This document shows positions 36,216 through 46,546 of a stretch of DNA of 64,000 nucleotides, piece after piece. A program made the translations under genes and the position numbers. Position 1 is the first letter of the stretch; each line of letters begins with the position of its first letter. This DNA comes from Halobacillus salinus (GTDB lineage Bacteria; Bacillota; Bacilli; Bacillales; Halobacillaceae): the NCBI RefSeq assembly GCF_004684905.1, contig NZ_SRJC01000001.1:868001-932000 (forward strand), given 5' to 3'. The notes below the pieces were generated by a model. That model ran no database searches and was not told where the DNA came from. It was given only the letters and a program-made list of their open reading frames with translations.

Positions 36216-37574
36216 ATGATTAAGAAAGTATTGATTGCGAACAGAGGAGAAATTGCTGTACGTATCATTCGTGCATGCAAAGAAATGGGAATTGAAACGG
36301 TTGCGGTTTATTCAGAACCGGATAAAGAAGCTTTGCATGTTCAACTAGCAGATGAAGCTTATTGTGTAGGACCTAAATTGAGTAAGGATAGTTATTTGAA
36401 CTATACGAACATTCTAAGCGTTGCAACGTTGACTGAAACGGATGCCATTCACCCAGGATACGGCTTCTTATCAGAGAACGCCGAATTCGCTGAGATGTGT
36501 GAAGAGTGCAATATTACGTTCATCGGACCGTCTGCTTATGCTATTCAAAAAATGGGAACAAAAGACGTAGCTCGCGAAACGATGCGAGAAGCAGGTGTGC
36601 CAGTAGTACCAGGGTCTACAGGAATTATTGAGGATGAAGCTGAAGGGCTACGCATAGCAGAAGAGATCGGTTATCCGGTCATTATCAAAGCTACTGCAGG
36701 CGGAGGAGGAAAAGGGATCCGTGTCGCTCGTGATGAGGACGATTTAAAAAACGGAATCCGTATGACTCAGCAGGAAGCGGAGACTGCATTCGGTAACCCG
36801 GGTGTTTATCTTGAGAAATTCATCGAAGACTTCCGTCACGTTGAAATTCAAGTGTTAGCAGATAACCACGGAAACGCTGTTCATTTAGGAGAACGTGACT
36901 GTACGATTCAACGTAGACTGCAAAAGCTGATTGAAGAGACACCTTCACCCGCTATAGGGCCAGCCATGCGTGAGAAAATGGGAGATGCAGCCGTGAAAGC
37001 TGCACTTGCAGTGAATTATTCTGGCGCAGGAACGGTAGAGTTCATCTACGATAAAAAAGAAGAAACGTTCTACTTTATGGAAATGAATACACGTATTCAA
37101 GTAGAGCATCCTGTTACGGAAATGGTGACTGGAACAGATCTCATTAAGGAAATGTTATTGATAGCAAATAATGAGAAACTTTCTTTCACACAGGAAGAAA
37201 TTGAGTTTGAAGGCTGGGCTATAGAATGCCGTATTAACGCGGAGGATCCGCATAAGAACTTTATGCCTTCAGCAGGAAGAATTGATATGTACCTGCCACC
37301 AGGTGGCCTAGGGGTCCGAGTTGACTCCGCAGCATATCCTGGTTATATGATTCCGCCATATTACGATTCTATGGTTGCGAAATTGATCACTTACGGACGT
37401 GATCGTGAGGAAGCAATCCGTCGTATGAAACGTGCCCTTGATGAATTCGTCATTGAAGGAGTCCACACAACGATTCCTTTCCATCAGAGAATGATGGAAC
37501 ATGAAGTTTTTGTTGGAGGAGACTTTAATACGAAGTTTCTGGATAAATATACTATAATGAAAGATGAATCCTAA
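36216..37574 (+). CDS. accC: Biotin carboxylase subunit of acetyl-CoA carboxylase
   Basis: A 452-residue ATP-grasp biotin carboxylase. It shows the N-terminal [14 protein letters not shown], the ATP loop [12 protein letters not shown], the HVEIQVLAD strand and catalytic [13 protein letters not shown]. Carboxylates AccB with bicarbonate. ATG 36216 follows GGAAGGTG. It lies 18 bases after accB and 15 before yqhY. Confidence 0.96.
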   Translation: MIKKVLIANRGEIAVRIIRACKEMGIETVAVYSEPDKEALHVQLADEAYCVGPKLSKDSYLNYTNILSVATLTETDAIHPGYGFLSENAEFAEMCEECNITFIGPSAYAIQKMGTKDVARETMREAGVPVVPGSTGIIEDEAEGLRIAEEIGYPVIIKATAGGGGKGIRVARDEDDLKNGIRMTQQEAETAFGNPGVYLEKFIEDFRHVEIQVLADNHGNAVHLGERDCTIQRRLQKLIEETPSPAIGPAMREKMGDAAVKAALAVNYSGAGTVEFIYDKKEETFYFMEMNTRIQVEHPVTEMVTGTDLIKEMLLIANNEKLSFTQEEIEFEGWAIECRINAEDPHKNFMPSAGRIDMYLPPGGLGVRVDSAAYPGYMIPPYYDSMVAKLITYGRDREEAIRRMKRALDEFVIEGVHTTIPFHQRMMEHEVFVGGDFNTKFLDKYTIMKDES

Positions 37575-37589
37575 TAAGGGGTGGTCACG

Positions 37590-37994
37590 ATGAGTGAAAA
37601 GCAATTGTTGAATGTAACAGCTGGTTCGACACTTGGCAATATCGAAATTGCACCCGAAGTCATCGAAGTTATTGCAGGGATTGCTGTTTCTGAAGTAGCA
37701 GGAGTCGCTTCGATGCGAGGTAATTTTGCCTCAGGTGTTGTAGAGCGACTTGGGAAGAAAAACCATGGCAAAGGTGTAAAAGTCGAGTTGACAGAAGATG
37801 GCATCTTGATCGACGCATTTGTCGTCGTGGATTATGGAATCTCCATTCCTGATACGGCTCAAAAGATTCAAGATAACACTAGGCAAGCATTGAAGAACAT
37901 GACAGCCCTCGAAATTAACGAAATTAATGTCCATGTAGTAGGCATCCAAATGGAGTCTAAAGAGGGAGAATTGGAAATAGACGACGAAATGTAA
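37590..37994 (+). CDS. yqhY: Asp23 family protein YqhY
   Basis: A 134-residue Asp23/Gls24-family protein with the conserved VSEVAGVASMRG near residue 35 and an acidic C-terminus. In B. subtilis yqhY is cotranscribed with accBC, and its loss selects mutations in acetyl-CoA carboxylase, so it probably tunes fatty-acid synthesis. ATG 37590 follows AAGGGGTGG. The accBC-yqhY order is preserved and closed by a terminator. Confidence 0.92.
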   Translation: MSEKQLLNVTAGSTLGNIEIAPEVIEVIAGIAVSEVAGVASMRGNFASGVVERLGKKNHGKGVKVELTEDGILIDAFVVVDYGISIPDTAQKIQDNTRQALKNMTALEINEINVHVVGIQMESKEGELEIDDEM

Positions 37995-38002
37995 TTGGGA
38001 AG

Positions 38003-38037
38003 AAGTCAGAGAGGGGGAAGCCCTTTCTGACTTTTTT
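38003..38037 (+). terminator. Terminator of accB-accC-yqhY
   Basis: AAGTCAGAGAGGG / CCCTTTCTGACTTTTTT hairpin. Confidence 0.87.
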
Positions 38038-38106
38038 CTTTCGTCATTAAGTTGCTATTTGTCCCTTTTACAGAGGAAGTTTGTAGTCGGATTCCTGAGA
38101 CTTCCT

Positions 38107-38135
38107 TTGTTCAATGGCATTTATTAAGCTAAAAT
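38107..38135 (+). promoter_or_regulatory. Sigma-A promoter of the nusB operon
   Basis: TTGTTC (38107-38112), 17 bp, TAAAAT (38130-38135), 40 bp before nusB. Confidence 0.6.
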
Positions 38136-38175
38136 GGTATTATTCTAACGGATATGAGAAAAAGGAGAAATGATC

Positions 38176-38553
38176 ATGAAACGACGCACAGCCAGAGAAA
38201 AAGCTTTTCAAGCGCTTTTTCAAATGAATAACAACGAAATGGATACAGATGAGGCAATTCAACATGTCGTTGAAGATCCGGTAGTCGACCACTTTTTGCA
38301 TGACCTCGTACACGGGGTGATCGAACACCGTATGGAACTGGATGGTTGGATTTCAGACCACTTAGACAATTGGTCCTTCGACCGCCTACCTTATGTGGAG
38401 AAGACCGTCCTCCGCATGGCTGCTTATGAGATGAAGCACAATGAAGAAGTCCCAAATCAGGTGGCCATCAACGAAGCGGTTGAACTAGCGAAGATATTCG
38501 GTGAGGAAGACTCCGGTAAGTTTGTAAATGGTGTACTATCTAAGATGCTTTAA
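38176..38553 (+). CDS. nusB: Transcription antitermination factor NusB
   Basis: A 125-residue all-helical NusB with the conserved N-terminal RRTAREKAFQALFQ and C-terminal EAVELAKIFG...SGKFVNGVL. It acts with NusE on boxA RNA for rRNA antitermination. ATG 38176 is better spaced from AAAGGAG than the ATG two codons upstream. Opens the run nusB-folD-xseA-xseB-ispA. Confidence 0.93.
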   Translation: MKRRTAREKAFQALFQMNNNEMDTDEAIQHVVEDPVVDHFLHDLVHGVIEHRMELDGWISDHLDNWSFDRLPYVEKTVLRMAAYEMKHNEEVPNQVAINEAVELAKIFGEEDSGKFVNGVLSKML

Positions 38554-38584
38554 TAGATTACAATTTTTTTGAGGGGGATTTAGA

Positions 38585-39439
38585 ATGTCGGCGGAAGTCA
38601 TTTATGGAAATGTGTTAGCAGAAGAATTGCGTTCTGAAATGAAACAGGAAGTACAAGAGTTAAGTAAACAAAATGTGTACCCGAAGCTTGTAGTAGTCAT
38701 TATCGGAGAAGACCCTGCTTCGATGTCCTACGTTAAAGGAAAGCAAAAGGCATCTGCTAAAGTTGGAATGGATTCCGACTTGATTGAATTACCAGAAAGC
38801 ACGTCACAAGATGAGCTGCTTGCTTTGATTGAGAAGCTTAACGGAGATGATACGGTTCACGGAATTCTAGTTCAGCTTCCGGTACCAGATCATATTGATG
38901 ACCAAGCTGTGATTGAAGCAATCGATCCTAAGAAAGACGTGGATGGGTTCCACCCTAGTAACGTTGGAAAAATGCTGACTGGACAAGATACATTTTATCC
39001 ATGCACACCTTATGGCATTCTAGTCATGCTCAAACGGGCTAACATAGAACTTGAAGGCGCACACGTCGTCATTGTAGGTAGAAGTAACTTAGTAGGTAAG
39101 CCTGTCGGGCAATTGCTCTTGAACGAAAACGCAACAGTCACTCATTGCCATTCCCGTACAAAAGACCTTCGCTCTCACACGAAAAAAGCAGACATCTTAA
39201 TTGTTGCTGCAGGAAAAGCGGACCTTCTTTCCGGTGAGGATGTTAAGGAAGGGGCAGTCGTAATCGACGTCGGCGTAAACCGTGTAGATGGTAAGTTGAC
39301 AGGAGATGTGGAGTTTGATTCTGCCAAGGAAGTCGCTTCCTATATTACACCTGTTCCAAAAGGTGTAGGTCCCATGACCATTACGATGCTACTTCATAAT
39401 ACAATCAAAGCAGCTAAGCAAATTCACAACGTCCAATAA
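38585..39439 (+). CDS. folD: Methylenetetrahydrofolate dehydrogenase/cyclohydrolase FolD
   Basis: A 284-residue bifunctional enzyme interconverting methylene-, methenyl- and formyl-tetrahydrofolate with NADP. Signatures are SMSYVKGKQKA with the catalytic lysine, QLPVPDHID, and VIVGRSNLVGKPVGQLLL for the cofactor. Supplies one-carbon units, complementing the glycine cleavage genes elsewhere in the window. Confidence 0.96.
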   Translation: MSAEVIYGNVLAEELRSEMKQEVQELSKQNVYPKLVVVIIGEDPASMSYVKGKQKASAKVGMDSDLIELPESTSQDELLALIEKLNGDDTVHGILVQLPVPDHIDDQAVIEAIDPKKDVDGFHPSNVGKMLTGQDTFYPCTPYGILVMLKRANIELEGAHVVIVGRSNLVGKPVGQLLLNENATVTHCHSRTKDLRSHTKKADILIVAAGKADLLSGEDVKEGAVVIDVGVNRVDGKLTGDVEFDSAKEVASYITPVPKGVGPMTITMLLHNTIKAAKQIHNVQ

Positions 39440-39451
39440 GGAGTTTTTTCT

Positions 39452-40801
39452 GTGAACGATCAGTATTTAACGGTTACAGCCTTAACGAAGTATATTAAGC
39501 GAAAACTTTCAGGTGATCCACACCTGAAAACTGTTTGGCTGCGCGCGGAGATTTCTAATTTCAAGCATCATAGCCGGGGGCATATGTACCTTTCCTTAAA
39601 GGATGAGAGTGCTAGAATTCAGGCTGTGATGTTTGCTGGTCAGAATCGCAGTTTGAAGTTTGTTCCCGAGAACGGAATGAATGTGCTTGTCAGAGGCGAA
39701 GTCAATGTGTACGAGCCGATGGGACAGTATCAACTATACATCAAGGAGATGCAACCAGATGGTGTTGGGGCCCTTTATATGGCTTTTGAGCAACTTAAAG
39801 AAAAGTTGGAAAAGGAAGGGCTTTTCTCAGCAGAAAGTAAAAAGCCTATCCCTACATATCCAAATCACATCGGAGTGATCACTTCTCCTACTGGAGCGGC
39901 TGTCAGGGATATTATAACGACCATTAACCGAAGATATCCTATCGTGCCGATTACAGTGTTACCTGTCATGGTCCAAGGTGAGCGAACGGCTGACTCTGTT
40001 TCGAAAGCCATACACTATGCAAATGAGAAGATGGATTGTGATGTGCTGATTGTTGGAAGAGGCGGAGGTTCTATCGAAGACCTGTGGGGGTTCAATGAGG
40101 AAAGGGTGGCAAGGGCAATTTCCGCCTCTCGCGTCCCTATCATTTCTGCAGTTGGACACGAAACAGACACGACGATTAGTGACTACGTAGCGGATGTAAG
40201 AGCTGCGACCCCAACCGGAGCTGCAGAGCTAGCGGTTCCGTCCATTGTTGAATTGCGTGATCAAGCGAAAAATTTAAGACAGCGTTTAAAACGTGCTATG
40301 TCTGTTCAATACTCGGAAGAAAAGCAGAAGTTATCTCGGCTGCAGAAGTCTTACGCTTTTAAATATCCCGAACAATTGATGAGACAGAAAGAGCAGGATC
40401 TCGATCGTACGATGGAACAAATGACAAAGCAGATCAAGTTGGCCAATCGACAAGCCTATGACCGATGGGGGTATTTGAATAAGCGTCTTAGTCAACAAGC
40501 GCCTGCAACCAAAGTTAAAGAACTGCGGGTTAAATTAACGAACGAAACGAAGCAGCTTTCTGCTCAATTTAATCAAATCTTCATGCGGAAACAAGATCGT
40601 TTCAACAGCAACATTGACAAACTTTCCCTTCTAAACCCTTTGGAAGTTATGAAGCGAGGCTATTCCATTCCATTTACAAGAGAAGGAGAAGTCCTTCGGA
40701 GTGTCAATGACGTAGATACAGGAAATCAATTAGAAGTAAAACTTGCAGATGGATCGTTGGAAGTCGAAGTGCTGGATAAAAAGGAGGAAGATCATGGCTG
40801 A
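39452..40801 (+). CDS. xseA: Exodeoxyribonuclease VII large subunit
   Basis: A 449-residue ExoVII large subunit. An N-terminal OB fold (to ~residue 100) is followed by the catalytic domain with [26 protein letters not shown] and [10 protein letters not shown], then a long coiled coil. The start is GTG 39452 behind AAGGAG. The end overlaps the xseB start by eight bases. Confidence 0.95.
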   Translation: MNDQYLTVTALTKYIKRKLSGDPHLKTVWLRAEISNFKHHSRGHMYLSLKDESARIQAVMFAGQNRSLKFVPENGMNVLVRGEVNVYEPMGQYQLYIKEMQPDGVGALYMAFEQLKEKLEKEGLFSAESKKPIPTYPNHIGVITSPTGAAVRDIITTINRRYPIVPITVLPVMVQGERTADSVSKAIHYANEKMDCDVLIVGRGGGSIEDLWGFNEERVARAISASRVPIISAVGHETDTTISDYVADVRAATPTGAAELAVPSIVELRDQAKNLRQRLKRAMSVQYSEEKQKLSRLQKSYAFKYPEQLMRQKEQDLDRTMEQMTKQIKLANRQAYDRWGYLNKRLSQQAPATKVKELRVKLTNETKQLSAQFNQIFMRKQDRFNSNIDKLSLLNPLEVMKRGYSIPFTREGEVLRSVNDVDTGNQLEVKLADGSLEVEVLDKKEEDHG

Positions 40802-41030
40802 ACAAAAAGAAGAAATGAGTTTTGAAGAGGCAATGAAGCAGTTGGAGGAACTGGTTGAAAAGCTTGAATCAGGTGACGTTCCTCTTGAGAAAGCCATTCA
40901 ATACTATCAAGAAGGAATGAAGTTATCCAAAGTCTGTAACGAAAAACTGGGTAACGTCGAGAAGCAGATGCAGCAAATCATGAATGAGCATGGAGAATTT
41001 GAGCCCTTCACTATTCAGGAGGACGAGTAA
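40794..41030 (+). CDS. xseB: Exodeoxyribonuclease VII small subunit
   Basis: A 78-residue helical small subunit with [19 protein letters not shown], the family core. ATG 40794 follows AAGGAGGAAG within the end of xseA. An acidic tail closes it one base before the ispA start. Confidence 0.94.
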   Translation: MAEQKEEMSFEEAMKQLEELVEKLESGDVPLEKAIQYYQEGMKLSKVCNEKLGNVEKQMQQIMNEHGEFEPFTIQEDE

Positions 41031-41031
41031 G

Positions 41032-41910
41032 TTGGATCTTCAACAGTACCTTCTTGAAAAACGTAATCTCATCAATCACCAGCTGCAATCCTTGGTTCGT
41101 GATTATTCATTTCCTGGTAGATTGCAAGATGCCATGCACTATTCCATTGAGGCCGGGGGAAAACGTCTCCGACCGATCCTTCTTTTGGCAACGGCGGAGG
41201 CGTTTGGTGCAAATGAACAGAAAGCTTTGGCTGTGGCAAGTGGGTTAGAAATGATTCACACGTATTCGCTCATTCATGATGACTTGCCTTCAATGGATGA
41301 TGACGATATGAGACGTGGTATGCCGACGAGCCATAAGAAATTCGATGAGGCAACTGCAATTCTTGCAGGCGATGCGCTGCTCACTTTGAGTTCTCAAGTG
41401 ATTGCTGAAGATACAGAGTTGACAGCAGAGCAACGGATTCATTTGATCAGGGAATTATCCAAAGCAAGTGGTGCGCGTGGAATGGTCGAAGGACAGATGC
41501 TCGATATGCAAAGCGAGAACAGGGAAATTACTCTGGAAGAATTAGAATATGTCCATAGGAATAAAACTGGGCGTCTCTTAAACTTTGCAGTGATGGCTGG
41601 GGCCTATATCGGCGATGCCTCCCTTGAGGATATGGTTGAAATGGAGAAAATGGGCGAAGCATTAGGTCTGATTTTCCAAATTCAAGACGATATTCTAGAC
41701 ATCACGGGCGATGCAGATAAAATCGGAAAACCTGTAGGAAGCGATGAGGGGAATCACAAGAGCACATACCCTAAACTCCTTGGTTTAGATGGTGCTAAAG
41801 AACAAAAAGAGTATTATGTTCGTGTGGCCGAACAATCACTCGAAAAAGCTGGAGTCAACGAGTCAGTATTGTCAGAACTGATCGACTATTTAAGCCGTCG
41901 AGACCACTGA
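41032..41910 (+). CDS. ispA: Farnesyl diphosphate synthase
   Basis: A 292-residue polyprenyl synthase that condenses isopentenyl and dimethylallyl units. The first Asp-rich motif DDLPSMDDDD is at residues 83-92 and the second is DDILDITGD. The start is TTG 41032, one base after xseB stops, with CAGGAGGACG upstream inside xseB; this gives the normal family length. It is the gene immediately before the OLE RNA. Confidence 0.95.
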   Translation: MDLQQYLLEKRNLINHQLQSLVRDYSFPGRLQDAMHYSIEAGGKRLRPILLLATAEAFGANEQKALAVASGLEMIHTYSLIHDDLPSMDDDDMRRGMPTSHKKFDEATAILAGDALLTLSSQVIAEDTELTAEQRIHLIRELSKASGARGMVEGQMLDMQSENREITLEELEYVHRNKTGRLLNFAVMAGAYIGDASLEDMVEMEKMGEALGLIFQIQDDILDITGDADKIGKPVGSDEGNHKSTYPKLLGLDGAKEQKEYYVRVAEQSLEKAGVNESVLSELIDYLSRRDH

Positions 41911-41919
41911 TGGTTTTGA

Positions 41920-41948
41920 TTGAGCACAGACACTGATTGTGGTATATT
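41920..41948 (+). promoter_or_regulatory. Candidate sigma-A promoter for OLE RNA
   Basis: TTGAGC (41920-41925), 17 bp, TATATT (41943-41948), just after the ispA stop. It would start transcription near 41955, at the front of the structured RNA. Confidence 0.5.
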
Positions 41949-41954
41949 AAGAAT

Positions 41955-42605
41955 AGAAAAGGAATGGTGCAGTATTCTAGTCGGCCCTCCGTCCCTGAAG
42001 GCGGGCCTAAAAATCCGCCAAAGGGCACATCGATGAAGTTCCTTGTGTTGGCTTGAGGCGCCCAGCCTTGGGTCGATGCTGGGAGTTAAGGTCGCAGGGC
42101 GATCCACAAAGGCATGTGGGCGTTGACCCTGCTTCCGCGGAGGCCCATCTTTGTAAGGATGTCTAAGCTAGATTTCCTTATGAAATGGGGTATGAACCTG
42201 CAGCATAAGGAGTAATATCTTTATGCGCAGCGTAGCCTGCCTTGAGTGGTTCTGAGGGGATTATAGTATGGCGAGCATCAAACACTTCGGATGGCCACCA
42301 AGCGTTAGATGTGTGAACTATATGAAATCAGAACTGCAAAAGAGGCTAAGGAACGGTTAAAGGCTGTCGGGGAAATCCCCTAGGCTGTTCACATTCAGGA
42401 CATGATTCAGGAATTATAGTGCGGACTAAGTGGCAATCTAGTCCAGTATTCGGAAACGGTACTGAATCGAGTTTAAAGGGGAACCGCCAGAGTGGTGACA
42501 CTCGGTATTCGATTGGGAAAACCTACTAGACCTAAGCCGCAATTTTTACCTGGGTTGTGACCATTCCTTTCGCTACATACGAAGGTTTAAGACTGAATAT
42601 AGAGG
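41955..42605 (+). ncRNA. ole: OLE RNA (ornate large extremophilic RNA)
   Basis: The 701 bases between ispA and oapA carry no long open frame but much helical structure. Clear pairs are GGCCC/GGGCC (41983-42007), CCCAGC/GCTGGG (42061-42083), a long arm GCAGGG/CCCTGC (42094-42132) enclosing CCACA/TGTGG, GGGG/CCCC (42369-42380), GGACTA/TAGTCC (42423-42444), and GAGTG/CACTC closed by a GTGA tetraloop (42490-42503). Size near 650 nt, location between ispA and dxs, and an OapA-type gene directly downstream are the defining context of OLE RNA, a membrane-associated noncoding RNA of extremophilic Bacillota linked to stress and magnesium responses. Exact ends are inferred; the 5' end follows the promoter at 41920-41948. 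Confidence 0.93.
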
Positions 42606-42611
42606 TATAGA

Positions 42612-43205
42612 ATGGATAACAAATTAAGAAAATCAATCAAATTCAGTATAAGTATTGCCGTTATCACTTTTGTGTTAGCGGCTATTTTTTCAGTTATATC
42701 AAACTCTGTTTTAAGTGGAGTCATCTGGTTTATAGGTCTGGTTCTTGTGTTTGTCATCGTATTTACCGGCGTGTTTTTTGATATGCTAGGTATAGCAGCT
42801 ACGGCGGCAGAAGAAACACCGTTTCACGCCATGGCTTCCGAAAAAGTGGCAGGTGCCAAAGAAGCGATTGTCATTGTAAGAAACGCAGATCGATTCGCTA
42901 GTTTTTGTAACGACGTTATAGGGGATATATCTGGTATAGTGAGTGGTACAGCATCGGGTATGGTGGTCCTTCAACTCGCGAATGGGATGGGATACACCGA
43001 AGGGTCCACTGTTCAAATTACTATCTCGGTCATCTTGACAAGTATCGTAGCAGCACTCACTGTAGGAGGAAAAGCCTTAGGCAAATTCTTTGCTATTCAT
43101 TCATCCACAAAAATCATCTTCTTCGCTGCCCGGTTGATTTCGTGGATGGAATCAAAGCTTAAGATCAGGGTATTACCCAAAACAACTTCCTCCAATAAAA
43201 AATAA
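42612..43205 (+). CDS. oapA: OLE-associated membrane protein OapA
   Basis: A 197-residue protein with two strong N-terminal membrane segments (about residues 13-33 and 36-58), a conserved cytoplasmic stretch (DMLGIAATAAEETPFHAMAS, then a charged region to ~residue 100), further hydrophobic segments around 105-125 and 133-155, and a basic C-terminus suited to RNA contact. Known OapA binds OLE RNA and brings it to the membrane. AGAGGTAT precedes the ATG. It lies directly behind the OLE RNA and 26 bases before dxs. Identification rests on this fixed context plus size and topology. Confidence 0.92.
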   Translation: MDNKLRKSIKFSISIAVITFVLAAIFSVISNSVLSGVIWFIGLVLVFVIVFTGVFFDMLGIAATAAEETPFHAMASEKVAGAKEAIVIVRNADRFASFCNDVIGDISGIVSGTASGMVVLQLANGMGYTEGSTVQITISVILTSIVAALTVGGKALGKFFAIHSSTKIIFFAARLISWMESKLKIRVLPKTTSSNKK

Positions 43206-43231
43206 AAAGATCACGATAAGGGGGTCCTTTG

Positions 43232-45124
43232 ATGGATCTGAACAAAATTCAAGACCCTTCATTTCTGAAGGAGATGACAATCAACCAACTAGAGGAGCTG
43301 TCCGAAGAAATTCGTCAGTTTCTCATTACAAACCTGGCTGATACGGGCGGTCACTTGGGAGCAAATCTCGGCGTAGTGGAATTAACACTCGCCCTGCACA
43401 AAGTTTACAAAAGTCCGGAAGACCGTTTCTTGTGGGACGTCGGACACCAATCCTATATCCATAAAATTCTTACTGGAAGAGCAAGCCAGTTCAGTACGCT
43501 TAGACAGTACGAAGGCTTATGCGGTTTCCCGAAACGAAATGAAAGTGAGCATGATGTCTGGGAAACAGGACATAGCTCCACTTCTTTGTCTGGTGCGATG
43601 GGAATGGCGATCGCAAGAGATTTGAAGAATGAGGACCATTCGATTGTCCCTGTTATAGGGGATGGTGCTCTTACTGGAGGCATGGCTCTAGAGGCTTTGA
43701 ACCACATCGGACATGAGAAAAAAAATGTAACCGTTATCCTTAATGATAATGAAATGTCTATTGCGAAGAACGTAGGGGCTTTGCACGGAGCACTGGGCCG
43801 AATGCGCAGTGCAGGTAAATACAACCGTGCAAAAGAAGACCTGGAGTGGTTACTGAAGAAAGTACCGGCTGTTGGAGGGAAGTTGGCTAAAGCAGCGGAA
43901 CGCTTGAAAGATAGCATGAAGTACTTCGTTGTCCCTGGTATGTTCTTCGAAGAATTAGGCTTTACTTACTACGGACCAGTTGATGGTCATGACTTTAATG
44001 ATTTATTGGAAAGCTTGAATTACGCTAAGAAAACGGACGGTCCGGTGATTGTTCATGTCGTCACCCAAAAAGGGAAAGGATACCACCCTGCTGAATCGGA
44101 TGTAAAAGACAAATGGCATGGAGTTGGGCCATACAAGATCGAGTCTGGAGAGAAAATCAAACCAGTCGATGCTCCGCCTGCTTGGAGTCAGGTTGTCAGC
44201 GATGCACTTGCTAAGGAAGCAAGGACGGATAATCGGATCGTTGCCATTACACCTGCTATGATTCTCGGGTCCAAGTTGGATAAGTTCGGCGAGGAATTCC
44301 CGGATCGGTTATATGATGTAGGTATAGCAGAGCAGCACGCAACAACCGTTTCTGCTGGACTAGCTACACAAGGTATGAAACCGTTCCTTGCGATTTATTC
44401 TACTTTCTTACAACGTGGCTACGATCAGGTCATTCATGATGTTGCCCGTCAAAACCTGAATGTCATTTTCGGTATAGATCGAGCTGGACTTGTCGGTGCT
44501 GATGGAGAAACGCACCAAGGTGTTTTTGACATCGCCTTTATGAGATCTATTCCAAACGTTGTCATTACGATGCCTAAGGATGAGAATGAGGCACAACACC
44601 TTGTCCATACAGCCGTTGAATATAACGATGGACCGATTGCCATCCGATATCCTCGGGGCAATGCAAAAGGCGTAGCAACAGATGAAGATGCGAAGACGAT
44701 TCCGATCGGTAGTTGGGAAGTCTTGAAAGAAGGATCGGACGCGGTCATTCTAACCTTTGGTACGACGATTGATATGGCGCTAGAAGCAAGTCGTGAGTTG
44801 GAGAAGGAAGGTCGTTCGGTTCGTGTCGTCAATGCCCGCTTCATTAAGCCTCTCGATGAGGCAATGCTTCATGACATTATGAAGGAAGAACTTCCAATCC
44901 TGACGGTAGAAGAGGGTGTCCTTCAAGGTGGCTTCGGCTCGAGTGTCCTCGAGTTCAAAGAAGATAACAATTATACGTCTCAGTGGGTGAAGCGTATGGG
45001 AGTTCCTGATCGTTTCATCGAACACGGAAGTGTGAAGAAACTATGGGAAGAGATCGGTTTGACATCTGATCAAATCGCTTCCAATTTAAAAGAAATGATT
45101 CCAAGTAAACAGCAAAGGGCTTGA
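43232..45124 (+). CDS. dxs: 1-Deoxy-D-xylulose-5-phosphate synthase
   Basis: A 630-residue thiamine-diphosphate enzyme making DXP from pyruvate and glyceraldehyde-3-phosphate, the entry to the MEP isoprenoid pathway. Motifs: GHQSYIHKI, the TPP/Mg site [15 protein letters not shown], and the transketolase C-terminal domain with [14 protein letters not shown] 43232 follows AAGGGGG. It shares the isoprenoid pathway with ispA, from which the OLE/OapA locus separates it. Confidence 0.96.
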   Translation: MDLNKIQDPSFLKEMTINQLEELSEEIRQFLITNLADTGGHLGANLGVVELTLALHKVYKSPEDRFLWDVGHQSYIHKILTGRASQFSTLRQYEGLCGFPKRNESEHDVWETGHSSTSLSGAMGMAIARDLKNEDHSIVPVIGDGALTGGMALEALNHIGHEKKNVTVILNDNEMSIAKNVGALHGALGRMRSAGKYNRAKEDLEWLLKKVPAVGGKLAKAAERLKDSMKYFVVPGMFFEELGFTYYGPVDGHDFNDLLESLNYAKKTDGPVIVHVVTQKGKGYHPAESDVKDKWHGVGPYKIESGEKIKPVDAPPAWSQVVSDALAKEARTDNRIVAITPAMILGSKLDKFGEEFPDRLYDVGIAEQHATTVSAGLATQGMKPFLAIYSTFLQRGYDQVIHDVARQNLNVIFGIDRAGLVGADGETHQGVFDIAFMRSIPNVVITMPKDENEAQHLVHTAVEYNDGPIAIRYPRGNAKGVATDEDAKTIPIGSWEVLKEGSDAVILTFGTTIDMALEASRELEKEGRSVRVVNARFIKPLDEAMLHDIMKEELPILTVEEGVLQGGFGSSVLEFKEDNNYTSQWVKRMGVPDRFIEHGSVKKLWEEIGLTSDQIASNLKEMIPSKQQRA

Positions 45125-45127
45125 CAT

Positions 45128-45955
45128 ATGGTTAGAAAAGTAAGGTTAGATGTTTTATTAGTAGAAAAAGGATATATCGAAACCAGAGAAAAAGCGAAGC
45201 GTACGATCATGGCTGGATTGGTATTCTCTGAACAAAACAGACTAGACAAGCCGGGTTTGAAGGTGAGTGAAGATTTACCGATTACGGTAAAAGGAAGCGC
45301 TATTCCTTATGTCAGCCGCGGCGGATTGAAGCTTGAGAAAGCTTTGAAAACTTTTGATATCGATTTGAATGACAAGATCATGGTCGATATCGGTTCCTCG
45401 ACAGGAGGATTCACAGATTGTGCCTTGAAAAACGGTGCTAAGCTGAGTTATGCAATCGATGTAGGATACAACCAGCTCGATTGGAAACTGAGAAACCATC
45501 CCCAAGTAGTTGTTATGGAACGTACAAACTTCCGTTATGTGACGAAGGAAGACTTAACGGAAGGAGATCCGTCCTTCGCATCCATTGACGTCTCGTTCAT
45601 ATCGTTGCGGTTGATTTTACCTGTTTTGAAGCAGCTGTTAGTTGCTGGCGGTGACGTCGCTGCATTAATCAAACCACAATTCGAGGCAGGTCGTGAACAA
45701 GTCGGCAGAAAAGGGATTATCAAGGATCCTTCTATTCATCAAGAGGTTTGTGAAGCGATTATAGCTTTTGCAGTTGAACAGGGTTACTCTGTTGAAGACC
45801 TTACATTTTCTCCGATTACGGGTGGGGACGGGAACATTGAATTCCTTGTCCATTTACGTTCAAATGGCGAAAAAGAAGGATTCGTAGCTGAATGTGTCGA
45901 TGTGAAATCTGTAGTCAAGGAAGCGCATCAGGCTCATAAGCGGAAGACAGAGTAA
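45128..45955 (+). CDS. yqxC: TlyA-family rRNA methyltransferase/hemolysin-like protein YqxC
   Basis: A 275-residue protein with an N-terminal S4 RNA-binding domain (residues 4-65) and an FtsJ-like methyltransferase domain containing DIGSSTGGFTDCAL as the SAM loop. TlyA proteins 2'-O-methylate rRNA. It starts three bases after dxs stops. Position before ahrC is as in B. subtilis. Confidence 0.93.
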   Translation: MVRKVRLDVLLVEKGYIETREKAKRTIMAGLVFSEQNRLDKPGLKVSEDLPITVKGSAIPYVSRGGLKLEKALKTFDIDLNDKIMVDIGSSTGGFTDCALKNGAKLSYAIDVGYNQLDWKLRNHPQVVVMERTNFRYVTKEDLTEGDPSFASIDVSFISLRLILPVLKQLLVAGGDVAALIKPQFEAGREQVGRKGIIKDPSIHQEVCEAIIAFAVEQGYSVEDLTFSPITGGDGNIEFLVHLRSNGEKEGFVAECVDVKSVVKEAHQAHKRKTE

Positions 45956-45969
45956 GATGTTTGATCATC

Positions 45970-45995
45970 CAAGGGCTTTTTACAGCCCTTTTCTT
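45970..45995 (+). terminator. Terminator after yqxC
   Basis: AAGGGCT / AGCCCTT with loop TTTTAC, followed by TTCTTA; the T-run is short. Confidence 0.65.
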
Positions 45996-46079
45996 ATGTT
46001 GTGACGAAATATAAGAAAAACATTCTACAACCAAAAATCACGGGGGAATGGTTTATGGTAATGGAAATGGAGGAAAGTC

Positions 46080-46529
46080 ATGAATAAAGGACAACGACAT
46101 ATAAAAATTCGAGAACTCATTACCAATGATGACATTGAAACGCAAGACGAATTAGTCGATCGATTGAAAGGCATGGGTTACAACGTTACGCAAGCGACTG
46201 TATCACGAGATATCAAAGAGCTCCACCTTGTAAAAGTACCTATGATGGATGGACGCTACAAATACAGTCTACCGGCAGACCAAAGGTTCAATCCGTTCGA
46301 AAAATTAAAACGTCTGATGATGGATGCTTTCGTCAGTATCGATCGTGCTGGTCACTTCATTATTTTAAAAACATTACCAGGTAATGCGAATGCGGTCGGC
46401 GCATTAGTCGATAATCTCGAGTGGGAAGAAATTATGGGGACCATCTGTGGTGACGATACCTGTTTGATCATTTGCAGAAGCGAAGAGCAAACAGAGACCA
46501 TTAGTGAACAATTGCTAAATATGCTATAA
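46080..46529 (+). CDS. ahrC: Arginine repressor ArgR/AhrC
   Basis: A 149-residue hexameric regulator of arginine metabolism. The N-terminal winged helix has [18 protein letters not shown]; the C-terminal oligomerisation and arginine-binding domain has [13 protein letters not shown] and [14 protein letters not shown]. The start ATG 46080 follows GGAGGAAAG. It is 17 bases before recN. Confidence 0.95.
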   Translation: MNKGQRHIKIRELITNDDIETQDELVDRLKGMGYNVTQATVSRDIKELHLVKVPMMDGRYKYSLPADQRFNPFEKLKRLMMDAFVSIDRAGHFIILKTLPGNANAVGALVDNLEWEEIMGTICGDDTCLIICRSEEQTETISEQLLNML

Positions 46530-46546
46530 CTGAGGTGGATCGTTTC

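Noticed and set aside
46079-46096. CATGAATAAA at the ahrC start resembles an ARG box
   Set aside because: Only about the first ten bases of the 18-bp ARG box match and it spans the start codon, so coincidence is likely.
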